This document shows positions 62,749 through 64,000 of a stretch of DNA of 64,000 nt, one piece after another (within the stretch, counting starts at the first letter, position 1; the number at the start of each line of letters is the position of its first letter). The notes beneath the pieces were generated by a model. It had not been told where the DNA came from and searched no databases. It saw nothing but the letters and a program-made list of their open reading frames with translations. Position numbers and translations under genes: made by a program. Location of the stretch: positions 62,001 through 126,000 of the forward strand of contig CALYBQ010000006.1 in assembly GCA_944415565.1 (NCBI GenBank). The letters run 5' to 3'. Origin of the DNA: an uncultured Rikenellaceae bacterium. Its GTDB lineage: Bacteria > Bacteroidota > Bacteroidia > Bacteroidales > Rikenellaceae.

Positions 62749-64000
62749 TTACAGCATTTCTGATTTCGGACGGTTTTCGGCGGCGCTGCCGAATCCTTCG
62801 TTCGGCAGCGGTCCCATCTCTATCTCAAGCGTTCCCCCGTTCATTATGTCCGCATACGTGATGTATGTCTTGGCATACTCTTGTCCATTGAGTTTCACAG
62901 ACTGTATGTAGATGTTTTCCTTGGAGTTGTTATGGGTGATGACCGTGAATGTTTTGCCGTCGGCAATCGAGATGGTCGCTTTGTCGAACACAGGACTTCC
63001 CAATACGAACGCACCGTTGACCGGATTTGCCGGATAGAAGCCCAATGCGTTGAGAACGTACCATGTCGACATCTGCCCGGCGTCTTCATTGCCGCAAAGA
63101 CCGTCGCGGCCGTCGTGGAACAACTCGTCCATGATTTGCCGTGCCAACTTGGCGGTCTTCCATTGCTTGCCGAGGTAGGTGTAGACGTATATGGTCGAGT
63201 GGTTCGGTTCGTTGCCTTGTGCATATTGGCCTATGAGGCCGGATATGTCGGGCGAAGAACCTGCCGAGGCTTCGTAAGGGATTGTGAATGTCTGGTCGAG
63301 CTTCTCTTCTACGGTTGCTTCGCTTGGGAAGAGAGAGAACAGTCCTTCGAAATCGTGCGGTACGAGCCACAGATATTGCCATGCGTTGCCCTCGCAGAAG
63401 TCGTCTCCGCGGTGTTGCGAATGCAGCGGGCTGAACGGTGTGCGCCAACTTCCGTCTGTCAGTTTGCCTTTGAAGAAGCCGTCGCTGCTGTCGAAATATT
63501 TCGTGTAGCCTTTCGAACGTTCGAGGAAATGCTCGTAATCATTCGTCTTGCCGAGTTTCTTTGCGACCTGAGCTATCGACCAATCGGCTATGCAGTACTC
63601 CAGAGCTTTGGCTACCGATTCGCCCTCCTGATCGGCCGGGAGATAGCCCAATTCACGTATCTGCCTCAGTCCGCGTTCGTTCAGGTTCTCGTATGCCTTG
63701 ATGGCTTCGTAAGCTTTATCGACGTCGAATCCGGGGATGCCTTTCAGTATGGCGTCGGCTATGACCATGACGGACGGCATGCCGACCATACAGTTGGTTT
63801 CGTTACCGGCGAGATGCCATACGGGAACCTTGCCCTGTTGCTCGTATATGCGTATAAACGTATTGATGAAAGCACTTACGCGTTCGGGCTGCACGATTGT
63901 CTGGAGCGGATGTGCCGAACGATATGTGTCCCATAGCGAGAATATCGTGTATACGTCGTGTCCCGGGTTGTCGTAGTTTTTGCCGTCGGCGCCCCGGTAT
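62749..64000 (-). CDS. GH92 alpha-mannosidase (5' end outside window)
   Basis: About 417 residues of the C-terminal half are visible; the frame is open to the window edge (YRGADGKNYDNPGHDVYTIFSLWDTYR). The (alpha/alpha)6 catalytic domain carries GNETNCMVGMPSVM (with an active-site Glu), DDFCEGNAWQYLW and GNEDAGQMSTWYVLNALGFYP with the Ca-binding and catalytic acidic residues. Ends with a beta domain (IYIQSVKLNGQEY). Exo-alpha-mannosidase of the Bacteroidales N-glycan and mannan pathways. Near the GH38 gene, which suggests a shared theme, though separated by unrelated genes. Confidence 0.92.
   Translation of the reverse strand, partial: YRGADGKNYDNPGHDVYTIFSLWDTYRSAHPLQTIVQPERVSAFINTFIRIYEQQGKVPVWHLAGNETNCMVGMPSVMVIADAILKGIPGFDVDKAYEAIKAYENLNERGLRQIRELGYLPADQEGESVAKALEYCIADWSIAQVAKKLGKTNDYEHFLERSKGYTKYFDSSDGFFKGKLTDGSWRTPFSPLHSQHRGDDFCEGNAWQYLWLVPHDFEGLFSLFPSEATVEEKLDQTFTIPYEASAGSSPDISGLIGQYAQGNEPNHSTIYVYTYLGKQWKTAKLARQIMDELFHDGRDGLCGNEDAGQMSTWYVLNALGFYPANPVNGAFVLGSPVFDKATISIADGKTFTVITHNNSKENIYIQSVKLNGQEYAKTYITYADIMNGGTLEIEMGPLPNEGFGSAAENRPKSEML

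Noticed and set aside
1-64000. CRISPR arrays, rRNA genes, complete insertion sequences or prophage
   Set aside because: None seen: no regularly spaced repeats, no rRNA sequence, no transposase. The holin-like gene sits in a YtxH unit without phage genes.

Overview
The window reads as chromosome of a gut-type Bacteroidota bacterium (order Bacteroidales; an Alistipes/Rikenellaceae-like origin is my guess, not proven). The reasons are the -7 promoter box TAnnTTTG before many genes (often with a TTG/TTTG about 19 bases further up), lipoprotein-rich envelope genes, Bacteroidales-type families (DUF4369, NVEALA, TolB-like propellers, FimB/Mfa2-like anchors, GH92/GH38 mannosidases, iorAB-paaK cluster) and a moderate GC content with local AT-rich islands.

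Layout. 1-3.5 kb: minus-strand unit of a sensor-like membrane protein, a TrkH potassium transporter and a SPOR-type periplasmic protein (cut by the window edge). 3.8-5.8 kb: tRNA methylthiotransferase mtaB with a DUF4369 lipoprotein. 6-7.3 kb: AT-rich pair of a frameshifted NVEALA peptide gene and a beta-propeller lipoprotein. 7.5-12 kb: plus-strand housekeeping run (metal ABC permease, LptF/G permease, ribBA, fmt), then tRNA-Lys(CTT). 12.2-13.2 kb: scar of an integrated element at the tRNA, with an integrase front half fused to a decayed ATPase tail. 13.6-19.3 kb: trehalose synthesis/hydrolysis operon (otsAB, GH15) and aspartate kinase. 19.7-22.6 kb: MarC, and LemA with two TPM-domain proteins (one frameshifted). 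23.1-26.9 kb: two overlapping lipoproteins, the first FimB/Mfa2-like, and an intact tyrosine recombinase. 27-32.5 kb: Tat-type FAD oxidoreductase, ahpCF peroxidase, NlpE-like lipoprotein, small wHTH protein. 32.8-41.2 kb: complete RND efflux operon with its TetR regulator and a LytS/LytT-type two-component pair. 41.4-45.3 kb: possible second integrase trace, orphan secreted protein, rubrerythrin with a Cys/His-rich secreted partner, EamA transporter, C_GCAxxG_C_C protein. 45.8-46.6 kb: YtxH/holin-like envelope operon. 46.9-53.2 kb: omega-amidase-like nitrilase, iorAB, aminotransferase, phenylacetate-CoA ligase and ACT protein, which together form an aromatic amino-acid catabolic unit. 53.4-56.2 kb: alpha/beta hydrolase, small basic protein, DJ-1 protein, glutamate formimidoyltransferase. 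56.5-64 kb: GH38 and (partial) GH92 alpha-mannosidases around an EamA transporter, inorganic pyrophosphatase and a small membrane protein.

Functional themes are oxidative stress defence (ahpCF, rubrerythrin), envelope maintenance (Lpt, LemA/TPM, RND pump, YtxH/holin), anaerobic amino-acid fermentation (iorAB cluster, formimidoyltransferase) and host mannoglycan use (GH38, GH92). Most genes are ordinary. The parts I find most worth a second look are the rubrerythrin/Cys-His-rich pair, the sensor-TrkH-SPOR unit, the tRNA-Lys scar with its chimeric ORF, the NVEALA frameshift, the candidate phase-variation locus at 23-27 kb and the symmetric divergent promoter at 54.2 kb. No CRISPR array, rRNA or intact insertion sequence was seen.
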